Source of the DNA: Mactromeris polynyma
Taxonomy: Eukaryota > Mollusca > Bivalvia > Venerida > Mactridae
Reading direction: 5' to 3'
NCBI GenBank assembly: GCA_032209605.1
Contig: JASFXZ010000075.1
Coordinates: forward strand, 744,001-808,000
Length of the DNA: 64,000 nt
Positions 27,900 through 40,845 of this stretch are shown one piece after another. Every line of letters starts with the position of its first letter. Within the stretch, counting starts at the first letter, position 1. Below the pieces are notes generated by a model. The model worked only from the letters and a program-made list of their open reading frames with translations, was not told where the DNA came from and made no database searches. Made by a program: the position numbers and the translations under genes.

Positions 27900-30800
27900 A
27901 AAATGTTGAAAGTATGTTAGACTACATGTAGTTGTATTAAAAGTTGAAAGTAGACTGGGGACACAGCACAGGACTATCCAAGGAACATTTTTAACTGGTT
28001 TGGTTAAAACTGATCTAGCAGCTTTAGATATAATATTAAAAATGTGTCAGCAAATCAGATGTTGGATACAATATTGGTACAGTACAATCATGTACTATGT
28101 TCATAGCGAATCAGCCAAAGAGTAAATAATTTGTTTTTGAAAAAAAGTCTGGCAATCAGAAGCCCTAGTGACTATTTTGGAATATGAGTGGGGATGTGTG
28201 ACACAATATTTGAGGACAATCGTACAATGAACAAATCTACCAAATTTGATTCAAATTGCCCACATGGTTTCGGAAATGTAAGCGTTTACGACAATGCTGT
28301 CACAGTGGGCAACAGATGGTAAGTGATGGCAAAATGTAACTTCGTTCAGGTGAGCAAAAACATGGAATTCAGCTTACACTTTTGTAAGCGTACAATTAAA
28401 TATTCAATAATCTACTAATAAAAGACATGTACATTGATACAGAAAGAACATATACTTACATGTGCACTATAATACTTAATTCAACAAAAACATTATTCAA
28501 TTTCTTACATATACACATGTATGCATCATTGCATATGCAGTGCTAAACAGAAAAATGAAGCCTGAATGAGGTTCATATCAATGTGAAGAACATTACAAAG
28601 ATATTGTAATATAATTAATACAATTTCAATTGGATAGTGATGTGTCGAGAGTTTTCATAATTTCGAATCAGTAAAATAAACATATCAAACCAAATCAAAT
28701 TGAAACAAACAGCTATATAACACTGGAAGACTGAGACAAAACATAAATATATTGCAAAAGCACATTAACATATTAATCCTATGACTAGATATCTTGCAAA
28801 ACTATCTATATTGTAAGAACTATTACAAGTATTAAAGATAAGCAAAGTCAACTATCAAACAGAGCACAACATATTCAAGTAATAGACCCAAGCAAAAATG
28901 ATTGTGTATTGTCCCTCATAATTCCGGATGTTGATAGAGGAGCTCAGGCTTCCCGGTTTGTAAATCGTCCTGGATAACTCTCAACTGGGACCAACATATA
29001 CATGTATAAATTGGTCCCAGCTGTCATAAAGCAGACTCTCGGTCTCACGCTTCAAGCAGATGTATTTACAAATAAGATCTAGATATACCGCCTTTTCATC
29101 CGAACTAATAGAACTCATCTTCACAAGTAAATGGGAGAATCGGATATATTACCTGAATGCGGTAAATAATAGACATTGAGTGCAATACTAAACTTCTTTG
29201 TCCAGTCATACAAGTTAATCAACTTGTAACAATTGGACCGGTGTCTTAAAAATAATAATTCACTTCAATGGTCCGCTATGCAAAAAAGGTACTTAGTCAC
29301 TTTCTTGCGACGCCCGCGCTGAAATTGTTAATACCGCGATTTTGGAAACAAATATTGATTGTTTCCAGTGAAAATTGTTTATGATGCCTGTTGTTTGAAA
29401 TTGTTGTTAAAGGAATATACATGATGACCGTATGATCAAGTTTGTATATGCAATAATTTTTATAAAGTAAAATACTTAAGTGATAATCTCTACCTTTGTG
29501 CATATATATATCTTATGCTCTCTTATATTGGAGGAAATAAAAGATAATTATACATTTTTGTCGACCCATCTCTGTTTGAGTGATCTACTGTTAGATAATA
29601 TGAAATAAGAAGGGATTTCGTCGGGACTTAAGAACCTGTTCGAGGTATCTACTGTGTTCGAGCCAAAACAGGTCGAGGTTTCGAATGTTTGATGTATTTC
29701 TCTCACTGGGGATAATCGAACCGGATGTCCGTACATTTTGAATCAATATAGCGGGAACAATTAGTTGAAAAACGCACATGTATATAATAAATCGGAGTTA
29801 GTTGTTCACATTGAAAATTTAAGTAAATATAGGAAAATATTATTATCGGTGATATGGTGAGTAATTTCATTCTTTATTTTGTTATATGTCATTTTGGGTC
29901 CTAAAATGTTTAGTTTACAAGTCAAAGGCTCTTTTAAGCCCTAAAGTAGCAAGAACTCGATGAGTGATTAATCGTTTGACATGTAAATAAATATTGAACG
30001 AACAAACGGATGTTATGACTGTTTCATCCCTGTATATAGTCGAGCTAAAATTGATGACCAAGAATAATACATACATGAGATGTCTATGTTTAACACAGAA
30101 AAGTTTCTATTTTAAAAAAGCGGAGAGACATCTTTCTTTTAAAGCAATATATCATTTGATTTAACGACATAGGCTACATTTATGTTTCACATTAAAGATA
30201 AGAGTATACATTATATAAATATGAGTCTCTTTTAGTCTTCATATCAAATAGATTCTATACGGTAAGACAGCTCATCAGATTTATAATGGATCGTAGATAA
30301 CACAGTCACTTTAAAATACTTAACAACAAATCATCATTTTTCAGATCTAGTCAAAATGCGATCTTTTTAAATTGCAGTGGCGAACCTATTTTGAGTCGAA
30401 TATTATTTGCTAGTGATGCGATAGGTCAGTCAAGCTTGTTATTGTGATAAGTTGGAAGACGAATATCATTTCATTCTTGAATGTGAACTTTATAAAGAAC
30501 ACCGTAACTGTTTATAAAGAGTTATTACTGGAAATGTCTAAGCATATTAAAACTGAGGTTATTATTTGAAAACGAAAACAAACTGTCATGAAGAAACTAG
30601 GTGTGCTCATTTTTAAAGCGTCGGAAATACGAAAACATACTTAATACGGATTAAAACTGTAGTAGACATATTGTACAATTTGTTTTCAAAGTTTTTCGTC
30701 AACTTCACAAATGTATGTATAGATATATACATGTATGTAGTTATATACAGTAAAACACTACCGAATACTTGCACATTTGCATATGGATTTAGTTATTGCG

Positions 30801-31788
30801 CAGGTATGAGAACAGTAAAACAGAGTTGATTTAGTGATCGTCCTATAGCGAATCCCCGTCATCGTCGTCGCGCCGGTCGTCGTCTTGACTTGTATCGTAG
30901 TCTTTTCGCGAAGTCTGCAGTTTTGTAGATCAACACTTCTTCGTTGCCCGTTGTCATGGTAATGGTCAACGTTGTAGCGTTGGTCGTAGTTTCGTTTTAC
31001 ATGGTGGTAAGACCAGCGCTGGTGACATGGGCGGCTGTAGAGATTGACTCTCTGTTTCTCTCACTCAGGTTTGTTGACCCACTGCCGACAAATGATATCA
31101 GTCGGCCAGAAGTCGTCCTGGTTAGTTTGTCATTGACGTAGATGTTAACTTTCGAATAAGGATCTGATTTACATCGTGTTGTAGCTTGTCCAGCACAATG
31201 GGGGTCTGATGCTTGCATCTTTTTGATGTGGACAATGTCAGTTCATGAGAGTGCCGAATATGTCAGGACATGAGAATGTATTGTCGTTATCGTCATCCAT
31301 ATCACCATGGTAACATCTTTGCCAATGGTACCACTGTTTTCGAACTCACTGAGAAGCCCGTGGTTGTGAACTCCGTGAGTATACGCATACAACGCGTAAA
31401 TCAGCGGCGTATTTCTCTTCTTTTGGTTCCGCATGTTCACTCGGGGAGTCTGTGAACAATTCGGCAACGCTTGGGCTCTTTCGGCAAGTCTCTTTCTCTG
31501 TAGTCATTTATCTTGGGAGTAATCAGAATGACTAATACGCATAAGCTCTTTAATGTATTCGTCTCTGTTGAAGCCTTCAAATTTCTCATCAAGTTCATCA
31601 GTGTTTGTGTATTATGATATACACACATTAGGGGAGTTAACCTTGGTACATGTACTTTGAACTGAAGGAAGTAATAGAGAACTGAACATAGAAACCCAGA
31701 CACGCCCCTTTCAAAAAGCTATTATTCAATTTGGCATTCAAATAATCATTTGAATATCCTAATTTTTTATTACGAGTAAATTGTTATC
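27900..31788. other. Gene-poor interval, nothing supported
   Basis: AT-rich sequence without splice-supported exons. At 30840-31480 base composition becomes more balanced, and overlapping open frames of 60-74 codons run on both strands. No family is recognisable and no splice sites frame them, so no gene is called. Confidence 0.5.
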
Positions 31789-31874
31789 GTCAGGCCAGGA
31801 ATTGAACCTGAGACCACCCCAGATCAACATCAGTTATATTAGTTTGGGTAGCTCTACCAACTGAGCTACCTGAC
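31789..31874 (-). tRNA. tRNA-like sequence, possibly intron-bearing or pseudo-tRNA
   Basis: Read on the minus strand it has a 7-bp acceptor stem (GTCAGGT with GCCTGAC), a D arm with A-box-like tagctcagttggtagagc, and a T arm caggttcaattcctg (B box). The anticodon region is too long: ACCCA and its partner enclose 20-odd bases, so either a ~16-base intron is present or the anticodon arm is degenerate. The anticodon cannot be assigned. No SINE body follows on the minus strand. A real tRNA gene and an isolated tRNA pseudogene are both possible. Confidence 0.5.
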
Positions 31875-33605
31875 AGCAGTATCCCTACTTTAATACCTAC
31901 AATGATACATTACTTAATATTGATTATAATCTTTAAACATTTTACCAGTTAAATAGTCCCAAAAGAAAATGAGAGACTCGACCAGAATTCAAAGCTAGTA
32001 TGAAAGCGTTGCAAGTCCTCTCTGTATCCAACAAAAAATAGTTGCTAAGGCAATTATGCTGTCGAAAACATACAGTAAAACACACAACATGCTTACGTCA
32101 GTGTATACTGTATTTTATACAAATCCATGTATCTTTCTGATAATACAATATGATGACAAAGATTAATGTAACCTAGAAAACAGACACATTGCCATATCAT
32201 ACACACTCGTGTACTTTTCTAAAGCATAATTATTACGGAATGTGAATAAAACTAATGCTTAAAACTGGCTGACCATGTGTCTTAAAACATCATAATTGGT
32301 AAACATTAGAAGCAATATACCCGACCCGACTAATTAATATATTTGGTGTAAATTATCAGAGATCTTTCCTTGACTTACATGCACATTTCTGACTTAATTC
32401 CTCAATATAGTAACTCGGAAAAGTTACACTAATTTATTTGCTGGAATTTCCTGCTACAATAGAATGTTGTTCAGTTTGAGTAAACATTTGACCATTATCC
32501 ACAACTTCAGGTGTCTTGTTCTGTAAAGGTCTCAATGACAGTATAGCAAATGTCAGAGTAAACTGGTTATCTGAAATCTTGACCAAAAACAAATACCTAG
32601 CACTATGTAACTCATCCTCAACAAGACGAAGTTTTATCTCGTCTAGACAACACAGCGTGATATTTATTGAACAAACCTGGCCAAACTACTCTCTAGAATT
32701 GCTGGGTTCTGAAACAGATAGTAGAAGGTCATTCAAACAAGTACAAAAACATAAAGAAAACAGAGATCTTCTCTGATCATCTGTAATTTCAAGCGTCTAA
32801 GCTTGTTCTGTTTTAAGGGTGTAACTCATTTATAAACCGAAACACGCGTACCACTGACAAAATCGTTCGTTTGGATCGCTATAGTATATATTCTCTTAAT
32901 GTATATACATGTACGACCTTTCGAATACGCGCATTTGGGCTGTTGTTCAGAGGTCATTACTCTAAAGAGGTTAAATTGATAGTAATTTCATACTACAGTA
33001 ACACATTGTACTGTTATTGAGGAGCGGTTGGTGCTCAAGAGAGGACCACTCTGGATAGGTTGCACTGTATTTTCAACGAAACTCTGTAACTAGTTGATGA
33101 AATATCCAAATGTAACTAATATTTAATACTTTACTTGGCCTACACTGTAATAGTACACAGTTTAATGTGAAAAGATTACTTTCCTTTGCTTGTGAACACC
33201 TCTAGCAGTAAGAAATGAGCGATTGTTGCCACCACCGTGACCAGTATGTAGATCATATTAAGCAATATTGACATTTTCAACCGTTTGTCAGTTCTAGAAA
33301 GTTGAGGAATACCATGCTTGTGAACATCACACATAAATAATACAACAGCTGGTGGTTATACACGTGACAACAAGTTGAGCCTATACATAGATTTTTTTCA
33401 AACATGTCGGAGGGAGATTACTGTCACACGTTAAGGTCTCCATATTTATTTGTTGATAGTTCAATACATATACTATAACATGTTAATAGCAGATCTGAGA
33501 ATTCATCCTGTAGCTTTTTAATGTTAAACAGTTCCATTTTAAACACAAATTTAGGTCATGAGAGACCTGGAGGAACAGGTCAATTTGTTCGACCGACTTC
33601 CTACA
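31875..33605. other. Intergenic, nothing supported
   Basis: AT-rich sequence with only short open frames, none with recognisable protein features or splice context. Confidence 0.5.
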
Positions 33606-34213
33606 GTGTTCCGTTAGGGCCATCGTGGCATCGCCCCATCGCGCACTGGGCGATGGCACGATGGCGCGATGGCACGATGCGATGTCACGATGCGATGGCA
33701 CGATGCGATGTCACGATGTTTTATCGCATCGTGTCATCGTGCTATCGCATCGTGTCATCGTGCCATCACATCGTCTCATCGTGCTATCACATCGTCTCAT
33801 CGTCTCATCGTGCCATCGTCTCATCGTGCCATCGCGTCATCGTCTCATCGTGCCATCGTCTCATCGTGCTATCGCGTCATCGTCTCATCGTGCCATCGTC
33901 TCATCGTGCTATCGCATCGTGTCATCGTATCATCGTGCCATCGCATCGTGTCATCGTGTCATCGCATCGTCTCATCGTGCAATCGCATCGTGTCATCGTG
34001 TCATCGCATCGTCTCATCGTGCAATCGCATCGTCTCATCGTCTCATCGTGTCATCGCATCGTGTCATCGTGTCATCGCATCGTCTCATCGTGCCATCGCA
34101 TCGTGTCATCGTGTCATCGCATCGTCTCATCGTGCAATCGCATCGTGTCATCGTGTCATCGCATCGTCTCATCGTGCAATCGCATCGTCTCATCGTCTCA
34201 TCGTGTCATCGTA
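33606..34213. repeat. Minisatellite (catcgtgtcatcg units) with internal strand switch
   Basis: Array of 8-11-bp words (tcatcgtg, tcatcgtc, catcgcatcgtg) grouped in a longer repeat of about 42 bp in its right part. To the left of about 33718 the words are on the opposite strand (gatgcgatgtcacgatg); to the right they read atcgcatcgtgtcatcg. The boundary is thus a palindrome around tgttttatc. Open frames of up to 257 codons made of Ser/His/Arg/Ile/Val are artefacts of a stop-free repeat. Confidence 0.93.
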
Positions 34214-34239
34214 GCTTCGCCTTCCTGTTAGATGTAAAC

Positions 34240-34398
34240 ATGCGCAGAAGAGTAAACATGGAGGGCGATACTGATGCAAGTATCCGTGAGAACTTAAATA
34301 ATAGATTCTCTTGGAAAGAGACGCTACTTTTGTTAAAGCTTAAGTTGGACATCGACTTAATGTATGATGATTACAAAGGAGTTGTGTTATTATTTTAG
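34240..34398 (+). CDS. Short ORF after the minisatellite, possible first exon
   Basis: 52 codons from the ATG just outside the minisatellite, with a second in-frame ATG at 34258. It looks more like protein than its surroundings, with a stretch FSWKETLLLLKLKLDIDL. It lies 1.2 kb upstream of the integrase-core exons on the same strand, and an N-terminal segment of this style is known in that family, so it could be a 5' exon or a decayed one. There is no convincing donor before the stop at 34396. Weakly supported. Confidence 0.22.
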   Translation: MRRRVNMEGDTDASIRENLNNRFSWKETLLLLKLKLDIDLMYDDYKGVVLLF

Positions 34399-35578
34399 TG
34401 TTATTTATAGCGAATGTTTTACGATAGAAACTGTAAACAATTCTCGATCGATCCATTTTTGTTATCAAAGAGCTTTAAGATATATATACATGTATATCTT
34501 ATCTAGCCTGCAGTCCATGACTTCTTTTTGAAACATTTATCACGAAGTTATTGACTAATCTCTTTTTATCACACTCGATATATAGTCAGTGCCAACTGTA
34601 GTTAATACAAGTACCCGGACAGAAGGAGTAACCGGATATGTGGGTGTTCTAGAAGATTTCTGTCCAAGCTTTAAAAAAGATCGTGCTCCATATTATCAGC
34701 GACTGTCCTAGCAGTCATGACAATGTTCATCTGTATGTAATAGTACATTAATACAATCTGTTTATATTCAAGCTATCGCCAATTAAAGCGTCACGCCCGA
34801 AGATTGGGTCTAAAAAGATGAACAGACTGGGATCCTGCTACGGTTGGATCTGCCAGTTTAGTAAGTCTGGTGTCATAACTGTCTGTTATTCACTGCAAAG
34901 ACACAGCCTCTCAAATTTTGGTCAGTGTAAAATTAGTATTTCGTGATAGTCGTAAAGATTTTTTACGCTTTCTTTTCAGACCAGTACAAATGAATAGCCG
35001 ATTAGTGGTTCTGTACATTGAAATGGTATCCCTATAAATTTGCATGCGAGGTTTTAGCTTTATATATGTTAAATTAACCAAATGAATCTTGTTCAATGTT
35101 TACCTCTGGTCAAACTAAAATGTACTTAGTGAACATAGGCCAGTATACATCAGCGGAGCAACTTTAAAATCCAATAAAATATGTATTTCATCAGCTACGA
35201 ATTTTTTTTATTTGAACATAACACTATCGGTCGTACCGTGATTGTTCTTTAATATGATATAAAGAAGTACCAGATTTTGCATTGTAGTACGAGTTTAAAC
35301 TCACCCGAAACATACCTTTTTGCAGCACCCTCGTATTATTGATCTAATGTGAAAAAACTAGGTAGAATACTAGGGTTGATAGTTATTGAAGGCTAGTGAG
35401 GTAACTCTAATATTATTCTAGTTCGACTAGTTGTATAACAAATCAATGAATAACATGAAATCTACGTGATGAATTGATTTCATTTTTTGCATACCAATCT
35501 TATTGTTACCCTTTAAACACTGTGTAAAAAGAACATAACAGCCGTGTAAGATTGAAATACTGTTTGTTTTAAACACAG

Positions 35579-37449
35579 AGGATCGAAAGCTGGTGGCGAC
35601 AGCTACATCAACTGTGCATAGCAGCATGGAGGAGCAAGGGATCTTCTCTACCGCTGATAACATGCATATGTAAGTCTGCTTTAAAGTCACAAAAAGTTTT
35701 TTATAGCTTACCAGCAATAGACAAAATCATAAATGGCTAAAAATAAGAGCTTTTTGCCTTTGTGTAGTTCACTTATTTTATCAGTGGTCGTTTTATAAGT
35801 TTAAATAAGTAAAAGAAATCCCCTTATGTTATAAATCTGTCGTAAGATGACCAGAAAATGAACACCAGAAATATCTTGTCAACTACACAAGTTTCGCGGC
35901 AGAGGTATTTTTCTATATAATTAACACATCGTGATTTATGTTTGTCGTACTACAGCAAGATAATATTAGTTAAACAAATAACGTCCTGAATGTGCCGTTA
36001 ACTGCAATCCGTTACCATCGTCAATTAGCTCACACTGGTACAGTGATTAATTATTTAACCTACCAATCCGAACGCCTCTGGATTGATCCTGGGTCTGGCT
36101 GGCTACGGCTTTGTGGCAATTTTATCAAAGAACCATTCTGAGCTTATTTGCCTCACACCGCTGATTCAAGTGAGAAAGCTTCAGTCGATTGCAATGAAAG
36201 CAATGATTGCATTGTATAAGAAACCCAGGTACATCCTACAAGACTGATAACGCCATTCAAATGACCCACCATGTGTCTGTAAGGGCGTTAAACTCAAAAC
36301 AAATCAAAATCAATACTGTCAGGATATTCGAGTTGACATTTATGTTACCCAAAAATGGGTACCTGTATAATATTCGTATCACGACTAACCTATCAACAGA
36401 ATTTTACACCAATTTCTATGATAATGAAAATAAGAGCTTACGGAATTGTGCAAATACATGTACATTCGAATGTCAATTATCTGACAACACGAAGTTTATC
36501 TATTTAACCGCGGATCAGGTAATGAACTGACAAAGCAAATCAGGGCCCGTATTCACAAACTGTTTTAGACTGAATCTCAGACTTAGAATAGAAAATTGCA
36601 AAAGTTAAATTTACAAGCATTTCGTTTTCATTATATTTAAACGGATACATTTTTGCCTGAATATTACGTGTTACTCACTCTACAGTGTGTAATAATAACG
36701 TAGGAACAAAATATTTACCATTTTAAAGTTTAAGCCTGAGATTCAGAATTTTTTATGTAAACGGGTGGCAGTTTTGGCATATTTCAGATCATCACTTGTA
36801 TCAAGATAATGTTCCTACACCAAAAATATGCTATTTTCTTTCATATTTTATCATTTTTTCAGAGAGTGTCTCAGATTTTGTTTCATGCGGCTCCATCAAG
36901 AAATAGACTCCGTTCGTATGGAGTAGAATGGTCATTACAAAAGACGACATACAAGAGATGGTACCCCGTGTGGAAAACCTGATATTTTGTACCATCATCC
37001 AGAATTGTACGGTAATCACTTTTGGTATACCTTGCATCTAGTTGTTGTTTACAAGTAACAAGTTCTGATGTTGGCCAAGATTCTACTATGATAAATAAGC
37101 ATGTACATAATTCATATAATAATTATACATGTACTTATATATGTTTACATGAATTAAAATTTCACAGTTTCACTACGCTACCATTTTAAGGCTTAATTCA
37201 GTTTTTATGAATGTATTTACTTTACATTTTTGTTTTTCGATTTTGTCAGGGACCTACGACTACATGTTTCCAGTGGACGAGGCAGACATCGAGTTTATGT
37301 CTGCCTATTGTGAAGTTCCATCTGCTTCTGGAGTAGATGAGCAAGTACAATCAAGAATCTGCCAGATGATGCGTTTGGACAACAAGCAAATGCCAGAAAC
37401 TTTACAGGAAGCCCGCAACTTCTTAATTTGGCTTATAACGACATATTAA
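35579..37449 (+). pseudogene. Integrase-core (rve_4-type) gene remnant, three 3' exons
   Basis: Exons at 35579-35669, 36863-37011 and 37250-37449 are joined by consistent phases and GT-AG introns. Exon 1 opens with RIESWWRQLHQLC, the signature of the integrase-core family seen in many fish and invertebrate transposon-derived genes. It ends in a shifted frame with EEQGIFSTADNMH. Exon 2 gives ECLRFCFMRLHQEIDSV and, after a stop, GKPDILYHHPELYG. Exon 3 gives GTYDYMFPVDEADIEF and ends at TAA 37447. Damage: a frameshift or small deletion inside exon 1, and TGG to TAG at 36924-36926 where the family has WNxH. No exon with the integrase catalytic half is visible upstream, so this is a broken 3' portion. 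Family assignment is from memory of motifs, not from a search. Confidence 0.7.
36543..36771. mobile_element. MITE-like element in integrase remnant intron
   Basis: About 230 bp bounded by imperfect inverted ends: cccgtattcacaaac...actgaatctcagactta on the left, and taagcctgagattcag...aaacgggt on the right. The ends pair over roughly 35 bp with one small gap. It is non-coding and lies between exons 1 and 2 of the integrase remnant. A clear target duplication is not seen. Confidence 0.5.
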
Positions 37450-40044
37450 CTGCAAATCTGCTAAACTGAAAAATTTGGATGAGACAAAAAGCGGTTTTCT
37501 CCATTTTCATATCATTAAATAAATAAGCTATTTATTTTGTGTTGCTTTTAATTTTGATGTTTCTTAAGAATTATTACAACCTGTTTTTCGAATGGATCAG
37601 TAATGTTTATGTCCATTGCTCATAAAGACATGGCTGTAGAAATAAATATATATGTATTATGTATATTTGATTTGTTGGTGAATACACATTTATATTTTTA
37701 CATTGAAAATAGAACACACTCATATACGGTCCCTGATTGAAACATATGGAACAAGAAATGTTTCGCGACTTATAGGCAAATACACGACTAAGTTGTGCCT
37801 TGAGTCCAGCACTCCTTCAACAATATTGGCCCGGGGGTTTGAAAAAAATGAAAACGTACCTAAATACAGGTGTCTTTACATTGAGGTCATGTTTAAGTCG
37901 ATTTATTTTAAATTTCCTCTTTTCGTAGGTAGATAATAAGATATATCTATTTACATGGAAAGCACGATATCGTGTTTATTATTTTCGTTTCTCTTTTTGA
38001 TTATGTCCGTCAAATTCTAGCAACGAGTACGTTTCACCTTTTTAGCCCAAACTTGACCGCCGCCATTGTTACTATAGTGGCGTCAATGCTATTAACAATA
38101 ATCGTGTAATCAAGTGTGTACTAAAATACACTCTATATGTTCAGTAGGGGCAGATAATTATAGTGAAATTTACAGGCAAGGACCAGTTGCCTAGAAAGTT
38201 TAGGTTCATACCTATGTTATCTGTAACAATTCTGAAACTGTTCTGTTGATAAAAGTTAAAGTCAATACAGCAGGTTTGAAGTTAATGCCTTGCTGGGTTG
38301 AGATTCAACTTGAAAATATTAATCCAACAGAAGTATATCAACATAATGTATAGTGATATATACATGTAGTTCCATTATTTTTCTTAACAGTGATAGGGTA
38401 GTTAAAACAACATCAAGATTTAAGGTAATTACTTTTATTTGTTACCGAAACTGTAAATGTGGTATACAGTCACAACAAAGGGTATGTAAAATAGCAGGCA
38501 ATCTTATAAATGAACTACATACAAATAATTGTTCAAATCAGCGACTGACAGCTTTCGAACTACTTCAGTAGGCTGTTGCCTCTGTTTTGTTCAAAATTAG
38601 CGAGTATAAAATACTTAAAATGAATAACTATCCGTTAACTGTATATGCATTTAAACAAACTAAAAATAAGCAAAGTGAAACAAGAATACTTCTACTAAGT
38701 ATGACAAATAGGGGAAAAACAAAAATCAGTGTTTGGATATCTGCATAAACTTTACAGAAATGTCGTTAGGACATCAATTGTAAAGATTCCACTGATGTTA
38801 TTATTACAAACTGCAACGTAAAACAAATTTTGATAAGTTATGTGATATTTAGGGACCTTTTGTCATGGCTGGCTCATACAGTTTTTGTTGCTTCATATAC
38901 CAAGTCAATATACAAATTCAATATAATTAAGTATATCCAACTACGCATAGTTTTGTTGTTTTAGGAGAAAAGTAGAAGCCTAAAGGTAGTATACGACAAG
39001 ACTTGTTATTGTCGTTTTAAGTGAATAGTTTCAATTAAAATATCCCCAAATAATAATCAGAACTTCAGACCTCAAAGAGTGACCTTGACCTTCCAGCTAC
39101 ACACTAATCTTATATATGCGAGTTTTTGCAACACCCCCTGCCATTGGTCATTTTCATCATCCAAACACAACTGCATTGCACGAAAGTGTATTATGGATAT
39201 ACACTAGTATATAAAATGCGAACACAAACTGCAAGTATGCAATTTGAATGATTGGAAAAGTAACAAATATGTTGAAAATAGCAATCACATTTCTATTGTT
39301 ATTGTTTATAAGCATTTAAAATGCTTACGCCTCCTAGCGTCGATTTAAGCATATCTCATTTCAACTAAAAGGACTTGCATGTTGAAAAACCAATAGTACC
39401 TATGTGATGTACAAATCCTATCTTTGTGCTGCATTATAATGCATAGCTACACATCAAGGCTATTCATTTATTAAGTCATGTTTAAAAGAAAACCGTCACC
39501 AAGTTGTGCAAGCAAGATTGCATTCTAAATCTGAGTAATACCGTATACCAATAAACTATACTGCATTTATGTACTGTTAGACATTGTACCTGAATATGCT
39601 ACAACATTGGAATGAAATAAGTGTACAACTGTAAGATAAGTTGCCAACAAAAGATCACGTACACTGTGCAAACCATGCAGAATATTCAATAAACTAGAAA
39701 TGTGTCCATAAAACATACTTGCCCCCACTTCCTGCCTTTGTCATTACTCCGCATATAGTCAAAGAGGTACATCAAAATTACATAAGAATCACAAGAACAA
39801 ACTGTTAGTAATTAAATTTCAGGCATCCACATGGTGCAAACTGGTAACTATACAAACTATACAAAGCTGTGGGAGTTGCACACAGCAGATTGAAGAGGAT
39901 GGGGTTTTTTTAAGCAAAAATATATGTCTCCCAGATAGCAGTCTGTCAGTAATTGTAATACTAACTGTTAGAATAAAATATTGAGCAAACAAGACATAAT
40001 TATGGTCATATACGACCTTTCTTTGATCAGTTCATCATGCACTG
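37450..40044. other. Intergenic, nothing supported
   Basis: AT-rich sequence with short open frames only (for example 37703-37936 and 38353-38571), no splice context or recognised motif. A gaccttgacctt dispersed-repeat scrap lies near 39080. Confidence 0.5.
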
Positions 40045-40412
40045 TACATGTATAAAAACACCAAAGGGCCATAATTCAATGATAAATTGTCTAAGCGGAA
40101 CGAAGCGACAAAGATGAACAACTACACTTGATGCTTATCAATCCTGTGAAGTTTGGTTGAAATCCAACCAGCCGTATTTAAGATGAAGCACAGGCAAAAC
40201 ATTATAAAAACATCAAAGGGCCATAACTTAGTAAGAAATTATTCGAGTAGAATAACATGATTAGGATGCAAAACTGCACTTGATGCTTATCAATCTTGTG
40301 AAGTTTGGTTGAAATCCAGCCAGCCGTATTGGAGATGAAGCCCAGACACGCTAAAAGCGGACAGACATCGAAGACAAAAATAATATGTCTCCTTTGGAGA
40401 AGGGAGACATAA
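40045..40412. repeat. Dispersed repeat, two tandem ~150-bp units
   Basis: Each unit reads (a)ccaaagggccataa...cacttgatgcttatcaatc.tgtgaagtttggttgaaatcca.ccagccgtatt (starts near 40060 and 40212), followed by gagacataata. It belongs to the 'ggccataactc' repeat family typical of bivalve genomes. Another member lies at 52380-52640. It ends 190 bp downstream of the HECT gene's stop codon. Confidence 0.65.
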
Positions 40413-40603
40413 TACACTTTAAAAACCTTATTGCATATTAATAAAACAATGCAGGTCCACAATCCTGACAATATATGTGTGATGACAAATTCCTGACTCC
40501 ATGTATATCTAAATCTCTGGACATGCTGACGCTGTTCAGAGTCTGCTACAAAGACACTTCATTGGACAGGGGTATAACACCCGCACTGTGATAACACAAT
40601 GAG

Positions 40604-40845
40604 TCACACTTTCAAAAATCCACTTGACTCTTTTATGGCCCCCACAAGCATGGCAGGAAGAACATCAGTGTCATTAACTCTTGGCAGCCATAACTGTAGA
40701 GCACATGTTGATGAAAATAGCAGGCGACCATTATCATGATGGTAAAACTGAATATCTATGGGTTTTGTGAACCCACATGGTGGAATATGATCAGCCCCGG
40801 GGACGAAAGTCAGTAGGTCCTGGAATGACACTTCAACTTCTCCAG
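40604..40845 (-). CDS. HECT exon 6: C-lobe with catalytic Cys and stop
   Basis: The acceptor tatttttcag precedes CTGGAG. The reading is AGEVEVSFQDLLTFVPGADH, a segment FTKPIDIQFYHHDNG, then SSTCALQLWLP and TGA at 40604-40606. The TGT for the putative catalytic cysteine is 40703-40705, about 33 residues before the stop, a normal place for HECT ligases. Phase 1 from the previous exon matches. Confidence 0.8.

Noticed and set aside
29548..29779. Possible tRNA B box (ggttcgatt) on the minus strand near 29717
   Set aside because: No A box, acceptor stem or SINE body could be matched to it.
30997..31467. Minus-strand frames (SDPYSKVNIYVNDKLTRTTS and neighbours) resembling a secreted or C2-like protein
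   Set aside because: No splice sites frame them, overlapping frames on the other strand are equally open, and I recognise no family.
33521..34398. Open frames of 181-257 codons rich in Ser, His, Arg, Ile, Val
   Set aside because: They are products of the stop-free catcgtg repeat. Only the short unique tail from 34240 is kept as a weak candidate.
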